Under the pieces are notes generated by a model. The model made no database searches, had not been told where the DNA came from, and saw only the letters and a list, made by a program, of their open reading frames with translations. This document shows positions 8,223 to 15,889 of a DNA stretch of 30,213 bases, piece after piece. The stretch's first letter is position 1. The number at the start of each line of letters is the position of its first letter. The DNA is taken from NCBI RefSeq assembly GCF_905207245.1, contig NZ_CAJLKP010000076.1, positions 1 through 30,213 on the forward strand, given 5' to 3'. The DNA comes from an uncultured Bacteroides sp. Lineage in GTDB: Bacteria; Bacteroidota; Bacteroidia; Bacteroidales; Bacteroidaceae. The translations under genes and the position numbers were made by a program.

Positions 8223-8678
8223 ATGGCAAAAGACATGAGCAAACAGAAGGCGGTGGCCAAGCACCTCTACATGAAAGGTACGCCCATCATGCAGATTGTG
8301 GAACTTACCGGCGTGACCAGGCAGTCCGTCAGCCGCTGGGTGAACCAGGAGAACTGGAAAGAAGAGCGGGCTGCACGTGAAATGAGCAAGGAGTCCATCA
8401 CATCCATGACCCTCTGCAAACTGGGCGAAGCTATCGAGAATACGGATGCCGATGAAAAGAGTATCAGCCGTATGACCGATTCCCTGATAAAGGCGGCAAA
8501 GGGTATCAAGGAAATCAACCGGAACACCAACATCGTGAACAAGGTGGATACTATCATTGAGTTCGAGAACTGGCTGGTGACCCATCGTGAGGAATATCCG
8601 GAAATAGATGACAAACTTATCATGCTCATCAACCAACTGCACAGCGACTTCATGAATATCAAATTCAAGCAGAAATGA
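8223..8678 (+). CDS. Terminase small subunit-like DNA-binding protein
   Basis: 151 residues from ATG 8223, preceded by AGAAGGT; an ATG at 8235 is an alternative. Residues ~10-45 form a helix-turn-helix (AVAKHLYMKGTPIMQIVELTGVTRQSVSRWV read in two parts), the DNA-recognition fold of small terminase subunits. The rest is helical, suiting oligomerisation. The stop overlaps the start of the large terminase by ATGA, which indicates translational coupling. The gene order (small then large terminase) supports the role in recognising phage ends or packaging sites. Confidence 0.75.
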   Translation: MAKDMSKQKAVAKHLYMKGTPIMQIVELTGVTRQSVSRWVNQENWKEERAAREMSKESITSMTLCKLGEAIENTDADEKSISRMTDSLIKAAKGIKEINRNTNIVNKVDTIIEFENWLVTHREEYPEIDDKLIMLINQLHSDFMNIKFKQK

Positions 8679-10207
8679 CAGCGGACGAGAAAAAGGAAGC
8701 TCACAAACGGTGGGAAGAGCATTGCAACCGGTTGCTGCGCATCACCTCGAAGCGCAAACCGGAGACGGAAGCGGAACGGAAGAAGAACATCGCCCGCGCC
8801 CTGAAGGATTATGAGTATTTCTGCCAGAGATACCTCAGCCACTATTGCCAGTGCAAGAATGCCAGGTTCCACAACGATGCCGCCCGTTATATTGAGAAGC
8901 ACCCGGAAATGCGCGCTGTCTTCAAGTGGCCGCGCGGGCACGCCAAGTCGGTGCATCTGGATGTGGGCATACCGCTTTGGCTGAAGTTTAAAAACATGCT
9001 GCACGTCATGGTACTGGTAGGCAAGAGCGAAGACAATGCCGACGCCTTGCTGGGTGACCTCCAGGCGGAACTACAGTTCAACCAGTACATCATCGAGGAT
9101 TTTGGCGAGCAATACAATGCCGGATGCTGGCAGGAAGGCGAGTTCGTCACCAAGGATCAGTGCGCTTTCTTCAGCCGTGGGCGTGGACAGTCGCCCCGTG
9201 GATTGCGATTCCGGGACATGCGTCCGGACTACATCATCGTGGATGACCTGGATGATGATGAAATGTGCCGCAGCGAAGCCCGTGTGCGCGAAATGACGAA
9301 GTGGATCAAGGAAGCCTTGTTCGGTTGCTTCGGCGGTAAGGAAGGCCGGTTCATCATGGTGGGCAACCTCATCAGCAAGAACAGCGTGCTCCAGCAGATT
9401 ATCGACAGCGACACCGTTTATACCAGCACGGTCTATGCCATCACCAAGGACGGCACGCCTGCCTGGCCGGAATGCTACACCATCGAACTGTTACGCAGCC
9501 GCGAAAAGTTCATGGGCTACCGCAGCTTCCAGAAAGAATATATGCACAACCCCATCACCGAAGGCGCCGTCTTCCAGGAACGCTGGATACAATGGCGCCG
9601 GATGCTGAAACCCTGCTATTATGAAAGCCTTGTGCTCTACATCGACCCCTCGTTCAAGGACAGCAGCAAGAACGACTACAAGGCCGCCAAGCTCTGGGGG
9701 CGTCCGCGCTCCGGACTGAAAACCGCCAAACGTTCGGAACTGCATTGTCTGCGTGCCTTCGTGCGCCAGTGCAGCGTGGGCGAAATGGTGCGTTGGGTAT
9801 ACGATCTCTGGGAGTCGTTGCCCGAAGATGCCGCCGTCACCATCTATATGGAAGCCAACTTCATGCAGGATACCATACTGGACGAGTTCGAGCGTGAAGG
9901 AAACCTGCGGGGCTACCAAGTACCCGTCACCGCCGACAAGCGCAAGAAGCCGGACAAGTTCGCCCGCATCGAAGCCATCAGCCCGCTGTGGGAGCGTGGT
10001 TTCGTGTGGTACAATGAGAAGTTGAAGACCGACAACGACATGAAGACCGGCATCGAACAGACCCTCGCCTTTGAGAAAGGAAGCCGCGCCCACGATGACG
10101 GACCGGATGCCGACGAAGGTGCCATCTACAAACTGCAAAAGCAGGTACGCGAAGAAAGTTTTGTCCCTCGCATGGGAGTGCGGCAACCGCCCTCGCAAGC
10201 ATGGTGA
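8675..10207 (+). CDS. Terminase large subunit
   Basis: 510 residues. The ATPase part has a deviant Walker A at residues 85-92 (WPRGHAKS) and a Walker B at about 186-192 (DYIIVDDLDD). The nuclease part shows Asp324 in LYIDPSFKD, a Glu393 in YMEANF, and an acidic C-terminal cluster HDDGPDADEG (473-482), with KPDKFARIEAISPLWERGFV in between, typical of RNase H-fold terminase nucleases. It packages DNA into the prohead using ATP and cuts it. Length is normal for Mu gp28-type terminases. Start ATG 8675 overlaps the small subunit stop. Confidence 0.93.
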   Translation: MTADEKKEAHKRWEEHCNRLLRITSKRKPETEAERKKNIARALKDYEYFCQRYLSHYCQCKNARFHNDAARYIEKHPEMRAVFKWPRGHAKSVHLDVGIPLWLKFKNMLHVMVLVGKSEDNADALLGDLQAELQFNQYIIEDFGEQYNAGCWQEGEFVTKDQCAFFSRGRGQSPRGLRFRDMRPDYIIVDDLDDDEMCRSEARVREMTKWIKEALFGCFGGKEGRFIMVGNLISKNSVLQQIIDSDTVYTSTVYAITKDGTPAWPECYTIELLRSREKFMGYRSFQKEYMHNPITEGAVFQERWIQWRRMLKPCYYESLVLYIDPSFKDSSKNDYKAAKLWGRPRSGLKTAKRSELHCLRAFVRQCSVGEMVRWVYDLWESLPEDAAVTIYMEANFMQDTILDEFEREGNLRGYQVPVTADKRKKPDKFARIEAISPLWERGFVWYNEKLKTDNDMKTGIEQTLAFEKGSRAHDDGPDADEGAIYKLQKQVREESFVPRMGVRQPPSQAW

Positions 10208-10269
10208 GACGCTACCGCCCATCCGCACAGCTTTAATTTTTAATTGTTAATTTTTAATTAATCAACGCC

Positions 10270-10689
10270 ATGTTCATCACAGAAGAAGATTACATACAGA
10301 TAGGAGCCGATGCACTGAAAATCATGCAACAAAGTTCCCCGGACAATCGCTTGAAAGCGGAAGAACGTGCCATATCCCGCGTGGCCGGTGCCTTGCGTGG
10401 ACGATACGACGTAGAAGCAGTCTTCGCTCTTGAAGGCGATCGGAGAGATGCGGAACTGGTGGGATGTGTCACCGATATCGCACTCTATCACATGTGTTGC
10501 TCCCTGCCCCAGAAGATGGGCTACGAAATACGGGAAAAACGTTACGAACAAGCCTTGAAGTACCTGAAAGATATACAGGCAGGGGACGTAACACCTGATA
10601 TCCCTACCGTCACCGGTCCGCGTGGTGAAGAAGACTATCACAATCCGGTCCGCTACGGATCGGCACCTAAAAACGATTATATCTGGTAA
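10270..10689 (+). CDS. DUF1320/Mu gp36-like head-tail connector protein
   Basis: 139 residues, mostly helical, starting MFITEEDYIQIGADALKI and with a middle VGCVTDIALYHMCC motif and a C-terminal DYHNPVRYGS segment. This pattern fits the DUF1320 family (Mu gp36), thought to act at the head-tail joint. The gene sits between terminase and portal, four bases before the portal start. An AT-rich leader with TTAATT repeats (10231-10261) precedes it. Confidence 0.75.
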   Translation: MFITEEDYIQIGADALKIMQQSSPDNRLKAEERAISRVAGALRGRYDVEAVFALEGDRRDAELVGCVTDIALYHMCCSLPQKMGYEIREKRYEQALKYLKDIQAGDVTPDIPTVTGPRGEEDYHNPVRYGSAPKNDYIW

Positions 10690-10693
10690 CATT

Positions 10694-11992
10694 ATGTCGA
10701 CTAAGAATAAAAAACAAAAACCCGTAAAAGTGGGACGTGTGAATCTGGACAACCCGGCTGAACTGAAACGGGTGACACAGCTTTCCGTCAACCTGCAACT
10801 GCAGACCGAAGCGCTGACCAAGAAAGACCTGCGCACCTGGCGCAACGCCTGGCAATATGCCATCAACGTGGATTATCCCAACCGTGTGCCGTTATACGAC
10901 GTATATGGCGACGTGGAAGTGGACATGCACCTCACCGGCTGCGTGGGGCAGCGCAAAGGCTACGTGTTGAACAAAAGTTTCCGCATCGTGGACAGGAAAG
11001 GCGACGAGAATCCTGACCTGACGGCCGTCTTCGAGTCGCCCTGGTTCAAGGCCTTCATGGATTTCGCTCTGGACAGCATCTATTGGGGGCACTCGCTTAT
11101 CCAATTGGGCGATATCATCGTAGTGGACGGCGTACCCGCGTTCAGCAATGTGAAGTTGGTTCCCCGCCGCCATGTCATCCCCGAATACGGCGTGCTGGTG
11201 GTGAACCAGCAGGAAAGGTGGCAGAACGGTTACGACTACCGCAATTCGCCAATGGCGGACTGGGTCATAGAAGTAGGTGAACCCAATGGCTTGGGCCTGT
11301 ATCTGAAGTGCGCCCAGCATACCATACCGAAGAAGAATGTCTGTAGCTTCTGGGATATGTTCTCCGAGATTTTCGGCATCCCCTTCCGTGTGGGGAAAAC
11401 CACTAGCCGCGATGCCAAGGAACAGAGCCGTATTGAAAAGATGTTGGGCAGCATGGGTGCGGCAGGCTGGGCACTCTTCCCCGAAGGAACGGATATAGAA
11501 ATCAAAGAATCCACCCGTGGCGATGCCTACAACGTATTCGACAAACGTATAGACCGTGCCAATTCCGAGCTTTCCAAAGGTGTACTCACCGAGACCATGA
11601 CCACGGAGAACGGATCATCGCTTTCGCAAAGCGAGGTGCACCTGGAAGTACTGAAGAACCTGATCAGCAAGGATGCCGATAATCTGCGTGACATTATTAA
11701 CTTCCAACTCATTCCGAAAATGATAAAGCACGGTTTCCCGTTGCAGGGATACCGCTTCGACTGGTACGAAGGGATAGACTTCACACCGGAACAGCAGGTA
11801 GCATACGAGCGCCTTTTGTTGGAGAACTATGAGGTGGACCCGCAGTATTTCATTGACAAATACAATGTGCCTATCATTGGGAAGAGAGAGGCGGCGCCTG
11901 TTGTGGTTCCGGTCAGCGATGATGATGAAGACAAGAATAGCAAGAAGGACAAGAACGGAAAACAGAAACTCGTTAAACCTTTTTTCGACTAA
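10694..11992 (+). CDS. Portal protein, DUF935 family (Mu gp29-like)
   Basis: 432 residues from ATG 10694; an upstream in-frame ATG at 10622 is rejected because it overlaps the preceding gene. It carries GCVGQRKGYVLNKSF, FAFxxD-like SIYWGHSLIQLG and a conserved PFRVGKTTS / MGAAGWALFPEG section, as in DUF935 portals. The portal forms the dodecameric ring for DNA entry. The C-terminus is D/K-rich (DDDEDKNSKKDKNGKQK). The last codons read TTT TTC GAC TAA and contain the heptamer TTTTTTC followed by a hairpin, so part of the ribosomes may shift into the downstream MuF frame (see separate entry). Confidence 0.88.
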   Translation: MSTKNKKQKPVKVGRVNLDNPAELKRVTQLSVNLQLQTEALTKKDLRTWRNAWQYAINVDYPNRVPLYDVYGDVEVDMHLTGCVGQRKGYVLNKSFRIVDRKGDENPDLTAVFESPWFKAFMDFALDSIYWGHSLIQLGDIIVVDGVPAFSNVKLVPRRHVIPEYGVLVVNQQERWQNGYDYRNSPMADWVIEVGEPNGLGLYLKCAQHTIPKKNVCSFWDMFSEIFGIPFRVGKTTSRDAKEQSRIEKMLGSMGAAGWALFPEGTDIEIKESTRGDAYNVFDKRIDRANSELSKGVLTETMTTENGSSLSQSEVHLEVLKNLISKDADNLRDIINFQLIPKMIKHGFPLQGYRFDWYEGIDFTPEQQVAYERLLLENYEVDPQYFIDKYNVPIIGKREAAPVVVPVSDDDEDKNSKKDKNGKQKLVKPFFD

Positions 11993-12014
11993 GCCCTTCG
12001 GACTATGAAGGGCT
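11980..12014 (+). promoter_or_regulatory. Candidate -1 frameshift signal joining portal and MuF
   Basis: T TTT TTC at 11980-11986 is in the correct phase (X XXY YYZ) in the portal frame. After a 5-base spacer there is a perfect 8-bp hairpin, AGCCCTTC (11992-11999) with GAAGGGCT (12007-12014), loop GGACTAT. The 0 frame stops at TAA 11990-11992. The -1 frame is open through the hairpin and runs straight into the MuF frame with no stop and no standard start before 12052. The predicted fusion is about 870 residues. Confidence 0.55.
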
Positions 12015-12051
12015 GCACAAACGGGCATGCCTGTCTTATTTCGGAAGCGAA

Positions 12052-13305
12052 ATGCAACTGGACAAAATAGAAGCGGGTGAAGAATCGGACGTGGACACTG
12101 CCAACGTGGAAGCTGCTTTTGTCCTGCTTATGAGATGGCTGCACCGCCAGCCGGAATTCACCCCGGAGATGCTGAAGGATGAAGAAGTACAACAATTCGT
12201 CCGTACACACGCTGCGGTGCTGGATGACGCAGTAGACTATTCCATCCGCCAACGTCCGCTGGACGACATCAGCGTGCAACGTCTGAAGGAATCGAATTAC
12301 GTTTTCTCCGGCTTGAAGACCTTCCACGAACTGAATGAGGCATTACCCTCGCTGCTGGATAAGGATGGCAATCGGAAACCTTTTGAAAGCTTTTTAAATG
12401 ACGTTCAAAAGGTAAACGAAAACTATAACAAGTGGTATTTGAAGGCAGAATATAACTTTGCCATGTCATCAGCCGATATGGCCGCCAGGTGGCAGGGCTG
12501 GTGGGAGGATGAAGACCGTGACCGCTATCTGCTGCAATACCGAACCGTGGGCGACAAAAGGGTGCGCGAAAGCCACCGCCTGATGCACAACATCACGCTA
12601 CCCATCACTTCCAAGTTTTGGGACAGTTATTTCCCACCTAACGGCTGGAACTGTCGCTGTACCGTAGCTCGTGTTCGTCGTGGCAAGTATCCCGAAAGCA
12701 ACGAAGCGCAGGCTATGCTGGCAGGAAGCCAGGCAACGGCGGGAAAGCATCAGGAAATGATGCGTTTCAATCCCGGCAAACAGATGGCTTGCTTCCCAGC
12801 ATACAATACCTATACCATCAGTAAGTGCAATAACTGCGAATTGCAGCCGATGAAGCTGGTGAAGCAACCGAATAACGAGCTATGTGCCGCCTGTAAGGTA
12901 ATCAGGGAGATGAAGAAGCGGAAGGAGGAGCTGAAAAGACAAAGGGCGGAGATTAAAGAAAAGGCACAGTTCCTGAAAGAACGTACGCTGAAGAATGAAC
13001 AGTTTGGCAAAGATATCAGCATCAGCGGTACCAACATAAAAGAATGGCTCAACCAGCCTCACAAATGGTTTTCCGAAAAGAACAGGATGCTGCTGGACAT
13101 AGAAAAGGTTATAGCCAAAGCACCTTACTTGGGTTCAGGACCGGACAAACATGACCCGGACATCACAATGCATCTGTTTGAAACAACGCTGCACGAAGAA
13201 AAGAGCTGGATTATTGTAAGGGAGTTGATTGACGGTTCAGTCAAATTGCACAGCATTTCGGATAGTGAAGACATCCTGAAGTACCTGAAAAACAAAAGAG
13301 AGTAA
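12052..13305 (+). CDS. MuF-type head protein with C-terminal toxin-like domain
   Basis: 417 residues from ATG 12052. The MuF core is at about residues 140-205, with RESHRLMHNITLPITS and FPPNGWNCRCTVARV, matching SPP1 gp7/Mu gpF-type minor head proteins that bind the portal. After it come two Cys pairs (CNNC 259-262 and CAAC 278-281, a likely zinc site), a basic coiled coil (283-318) and a ~90-residue C-terminal domain (325-417). That domain resembles barnase/EndoU/colicin E5-like phage nucleases (PBECR type) fused to MuF in polymorphic toxins. The frame is open upstream to about 11977, coding-like, so a longer form made by frameshifting from the portal is possible. Confidence 0.8.
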   Translation: MQLDKIEAGEESDVDTANVEAAFVLLMRWLHRQPEFTPEMLKDEEVQQFVRTHAAVLDDAVDYSIRQRPLDDISVQRLKESNYVFSGLKTFHELNEALPSLLDKDGNRKPFESFLNDVQKVNENYNKWYLKAEYNFAMSSADMAARWQGWWEDEDRDRYLLQYRTVGDKRVRESHRLMHNITLPITSKFWDSYFPPNGWNCRCTVARVRRGKYPESNEAQAMLAGSQATAGKHQEMMRFNPGKQMACFPAYNTYTISKCNNCELQPMKLVKQPNNELCAACKVIREMKKRKEELKRQRAEIKEKAQFLKERTLKNEQFGKDISISGTNIKEWLNQPHKWFSEKNRMLLDIEKVIAKAPYLGSGPDKHDPDITMHLFETTLHEEKSWIIVRELIDGSVKLHSISDSEDILKYLKNKRE

Positions 13306-13357
13306 TTTGGAAATAGCATCCTCGGAACTGCAATCCGAGGCCACATTTCTAAATTAC
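13302..13357 (+). repeat. Long imperfect hairpin after MuF gene
   Basis: The arms are 13302-13325 and 13335-13357. GTAATTT, GAAAT and CCTCGG on the left pair with CCGAGG, ATTTC and AAATTAC on the right, with a small internal mismatch (AGCAT opposite CCAC) and a 9-base loop. It begins at the MuF stop codon. No T tract follows, so it is not a standard terminator. It may process or attenuate the head mRNA. Confidence 0.6.
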
Positions 13358-13405
13358 TCCCTTCATGACACAAAGATACGTTTAATTCTTTAATTAACAA
13401 GCATT

Positions 13406-14020
13406 ATGGCCCAAAAATCAAATATAACCAGGGAACTGGAACAAAAGGTGAAGCGTTTCATCAGGCTCACGCTGAAGGATATCAGCGTGGAGCTGGGCGA
13501 TGAGTTCGACCGGAACTTCGAGCGGGAAGCATTCTTCAACGATGCCCCGGGCTGGGCGCGCCGGAAGTTCAACGATGATGAAAGCCGTGGCCTGCTGGCC
13601 CGGGAAGGAACCTTGCGTCGCAGCATCAAAGACGGGGTGTCCGTCACCGACCACGCCAGCGTCGTCTTCACCAGCAGCGTGCCTTATGCCGCCATACATA
13701 ATGAAGGCGGTACCATTACCGTCACCCGGAAGATGAAGAAATACTTCTGGTACCGCTACATGCTCATCATGGGCAGCAAGCGTAGCCGCCCGGACAAACC
13801 GAAGTTCACTGATAAGCTGCAACGCAAAAAGAATGGAGAATTACGCGATAACCGGAAGAACCGGGAACTGACCGAAGAAGCCAAATTCTGCAAAATCATG
13901 GCACTGAAAAAGGTAGGCAGCAAAATTGTCATCCCTAAGCGCCAGTTCATCGGCATGCATCCCGAAGTAGAACGCATCATCCATGAAATAGCGGATGCCA
14001 ATCGCCAGACAGTCTTTTAA
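13406..14020 (+). CDS. Phage virion morphogenesis protein (Mu gpG-like)
   Basis: 204 residues. Motifs GTLRRSI, FTSSVPYAAIHNEGG and IPKRQFIGMHPEVERII are typical of the virion morphogenesis (Phage_tail_S/Mu gpG) family involved in head completion and tail joining. There is a basic K/R-rich insert at residues 110-155. It follows MuF after a ~100-base gap that holds a long hairpin and an AT-rich leader. Confidence 0.85.
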   Translation: MAQKSNITRELEQKVKRFIRLTLKDISVELGDEFDRNFEREAFFNDAPGWARRKFNDDESRGLLAREGTLRRSIKDGVSVTDHASVVFTSSVPYAAIHNEGGTITVTRKMKKYFWYRYMLIMGSKRSRPDKPKFTDKLQRKKNGELRDNRKNRELTEEAKFCKIMALKKVGSKIVIPKRQFIGMHPEVERIIHEIADANRQTVF

Positions 14021-14044
14021 TCATTAATTCTTAATCTGCATAAC

Positions 14045-14512
14045 ATGAGACGTTTTCTTTATCTCAGCCTCATTGACCGGCTGAAACAACTCACAGACAA
14101 AGCGGGAGAACCCGTCATCAAAACGTTCGACCTCTGGAACGAACAAGTGGAATTCATCGAACAAGAAGAAGTGTTCGACACGCCTGCCGTGTTCATTGAA
14201 TTCATGCCCATAAAGTGGAACACGCTGGGTGCCGGTGCACAGCGCACCGATGCCACCATCCGCCTGCACATCATCACTCACTGGGACGGAAGCACCCGCG
14301 ACGGTAGCCAATTCCAACAGCAAAGCCTCGACCGCTTCGACCTGCTGGACCGCATAGACCACCATCTCTTCAATATCATGGGTAGTGACGGACGGACGGA
14401 ATTCAACATGTTCCGCCGCACAGGCAACAGCACCAACCACAACCATGAAGAGCTTGTAGAAGATATCAGCGACTATACATGTATGGTAATGGATAACGTC
14501 AAAAAAGTGTGA
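14045..14512 (+). CDS. Tail terminator/connector-like protein
   Basis: 155 residues without membrane segment. It has a long helix at the N-terminus and a beta section (VFIEFMPIKWNTLG, TDATIRLHIITHWD) typical of the fold shared by tail-terminator and minor tail proteins. It comes directly after the virion morphogenesis gene, as tail completion genes do in Mu-like phages. The last 14 bases overlap the end of a convergent minus-strand gene. The role is inferred from fold-like pattern and gene order. Confidence 0.6.
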   Translation: MRRFLYLSLIDRLKQLTDKAGEPVIKTFDLWNEQVEFIEQEEVFDTPAVFIEFMPIKWNTLGAGAQRTDATIRLHIITHWDGSTRDGSQFQQQSLDRFDLLDRIDHHLFNIMGSDGRTEFNMFRRTGNSTNHNHEELVEDISDYTCMVMDNVKKV

Positions 14513-14738
14513 GTTGCGCCCGCATCTCTTCCTGCTTGCGGATGATGCGCGGGTCGGCACTGGCGTTGATGATATTGTAGAAAGTCTTTTCGCAGATGTG
14601 GTATTTCGGCCAGATGTAGCGGCGTAGAATCTCGCGGTTACTGAGACCGCTGCGCGCATGTTCATCGTAAATGCGCACGATATCTTCTACCCGGAAAACG
14701 TAACTGCACCCTATTATTTTTCTCCGATTCTTCTTCAT
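14499..14738 (-). CDS. Small helix-turn-helix protein, possible late regulator
   Basis: 79 residues, basic, with a probable helix-turn-helix at about residues 32-58 (SNREILRRYIW, then KTFYNIINAS). It runs against the head operon, has its own near-consensus promoter, and overlaps the upstream plus gene by 14 bases. Mu-like phages carry small activators (Mor/C) that turn on late genes, and no other candidate is seen here. This role is inference; it could equally be a repressor or accessory DNA-binding protein. Confidence 0.7.
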   Translation of the reverse strand: MKKNRRKIIGCSYVFRVEDIVRIYDEHARSGLSNREILRRYIWPKYHICEKTFYNIINASADPRIIRKQEEMRAQLTLF

Positions 14739-14767
14739 ACCCCGAAAACTGATTGATTACCCTAATA

Positions 14768-14802
14768 CAAAAGTAATCGTAATAACATATTAATGCAACA
14801 AA
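14768..14802 (-). promoter_or_regulatory. Promoter for the 79-residue HTH gene
   Basis: On the minus strand TACTTTTG (14775-14768) matches TAnnTTTG, and TTG (14798-14796) lies 20 bases upstream. The ATG is at 14738, giving a leader of about 25 bases. Confidence 0.55.
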
Positions 14803-14859
14803 TAGCATCAAAAAGCGTGTACTACCACAGCGGATAACGAGTTTACACCACCTTTGCCC

Positions 14860-14880
14860 CGTCTTTTTCGCGAAACGACG
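14860..14880. promoter_or_regulatory. Palindrome upstream of HU-like gene
   Basis: TTTCGCGAAA (14866-14875) is a perfect 10-base palindrome, and CGTC (14860-14863) is mirrored by GACG (14877-14880). It lies in the 217-base gap (14739-14955) between divergent genes, so it may be an operator. The rest of this gap is AT-rich leader with no gene seen. Confidence 0.35.
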
Positions 14881-14955
14881 CAGTTAACGGGAATCAAGCC
14901 GCGACAAGTACAGCGCAGCCCATTTCTCAATTTTTAATTCTCAATTTTCAATTTA

Positions 14956-15444
14956 ATGAGTGTAAACTATTCCCTGGCTCTTATGAGCAGCAAACCGGGC
15001 AACGATGCCGCCCCTAAAAAGTATTATGCCAAGGCGCAAGCCAGTGGCGAAGTCACCATGGACGAAATGGCGGAAGAAATCTCCTATGCCACTTCATTGA
15101 CGGACGGCGATGTGCTGAATGCCATCCGCGCCCTGATTAAACAGGTGAACAAAAATCTGGCGGCGGGCAAGATTGTCCGTCTGGAAACTTTCGGCAGTTT
15201 CCAGATACAGCTATGTAGCGAAGGAGCCGAAACGGTGAAAGGCTTTACCGCCTCCAATATCACCGGTGCCACCATCCAGTTCCGACCGGGCAAGCCCATC
15301 AAGGCGGCCACCCGTGCGGGCGATGGCGGGCTGACGTTTAAACGCGTCGCCAAGAAAGGCGAAGCGCCGTTGCCTGCCGATCCGGACGACAATGGTGGTT
15401 CGGGCAGCGGAGAGGGAGGTCTGGAAGAAGACCCGCTGGGCTAA
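14956..15444 (+). CDS. HU/HIG-type DNA-binding protein
   Basis: 162 residues. The HU-like core (residues ~20-115) includes LTDGDVLNAIRALI, GKIVRLETFGSFQI and the arm-like region ending FRPGKPI, which fits the Bacteroidetes HU-HIG family of histone-like proteins that bend DNA. The C-terminal ~35 residues are acidic and glycine-rich (DPDDNGGSGSGEGG), probably disordered. Such proteins could assist transposition or nucleoid packing, as HU does for Mu. It is followed by two palindromic repeats and a strong terminator. Confidence 0.85.
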   Translation: MSVNYSLALMSSKPGNDAAPKKYYAKAQASGEVTMDEMAEEISYATSLTDGDVLNAIRALIKQVNKNLAAGKIVRLETFGSFQIQLCSEGAETVKGFTASNITGATIQFRPGKPIKAATRAGDGGLTFKRVAKKGEAPLPADPDDNGGSGSGEGGLEEDPLG

Positions 15445-15446
15445 AA

Positions 15447-15462
15447 ACTACCTATAGGTAGT
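15447..15462. repeat. Perfect 16-base palindrome
   Basis: ACTACCTATAGGTAGT starts a few bases after the HU-like stop. Related CTACC/GGTAG strings recur at 15470-15480 and in the terminator stem just downstream. Confidence 0.5.
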
Positions 15463-15493
15463 CAGCCATCTACCCAGTAGTAGTGAATGAACC

Positions 15494-15533
15494 ACCCGGT
15501 AGTAGTTATAAAATTACTACCGGGTAATTTTTT
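15494..15533 (+). terminator. Rho-independent terminator after HU-like gene
   Basis: ACCCGGTAGTA (15494-15504) pairs perfectly with TACTACCGGGT (15515-15525). AATTTTTT follows. This ends the HU-like transcript before the DUF4248 gene. Confidence 0.85.
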
Positions 15534-15563
15534 GACCATTAAAAGAAGAAAGGAAAACGCACA

Positions 15564-15794
15564 ATGAATGAAGAGAAGAAACACGCAGGCAGCATCTACC
15601 TGAGCGACCTGGCACAGCAATACTTTCCGGACAGTACACCGCGAAGCGCGGTGAGCCAGTTGCACCGTTGGATTGCGCTGAATACGGAACTGACCAGACG
15701 CTTGGAAGAACTTTATTATAAACCCCGGCAAAGGGCGCTGACGCCGCTGCAACATGAGGCGGTGATTGATTGCCTGGGGGAGCCGGGGGAATGA
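15564..15794 (+). CDS. DUF4248-family protein
   Basis: 76 residues with the pattern QQYFPDSTPRSAVSQLHRWI, then LTRRLEELYY and LTPLQHEAVIDCLGEPGE. This is the signature of the small DUF4248 family, common in Bacteroides prophages and mobile elements. The arrangement of helices suggests DNA binding, but function is unknown. The gene lies alone between two terminators. Confidence 0.85.
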   Translation: MNEEKKHAGSIYLSDLAQQYFPDSTPRSAVSQLHRWIALNTELTRRLEELYYKPRQRALTPLQHEAVIDCLGEPGE

Positions 15795-15827
15795 AATCGT
15801 TTTCCTGATGCCGGGAAGACGATAAAA

Positions 15828-15866
15828 AGAGAGCCGCTGCAATTGTGCAGCGGCTCTCTTTTTTAT
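15828..15866. terminator. Strong bidirectional terminator
   Basis: AGAGAGCCGCTGCA (15828-15841) pairs perfectly with TGCAGCGGCTCTCT (15846-15859), loop ATTG. TTTTTT follows on the plus strand and AAAAA precedes it, so it can end both the DUF4248 transcript and the leftward cargo transcript. Confidence 0.9.
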
Positions 15867-15889
15867 TCTTATTTATCTTTATTTTAAAT

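Noticed and set aside
8267..9004. 245-codon minus-strand frame across both terminase genes
   Set aside because: Crosses two coupled plus-strand genes and has no coding evidence of its own.
9491..10228. 245-codon minus-strand frame opposite the terminase
   Set aside because: Antisense shadow of the large terminase, which has clear ATPase and nuclease motifs.
12598..12867. Minus-strand frame opposite MuF as a possible immunity gene
   Set aside because: Antisense to the conserved MuF core and zinc region; no independent start signals, so it cannot be supported as an antitoxin.
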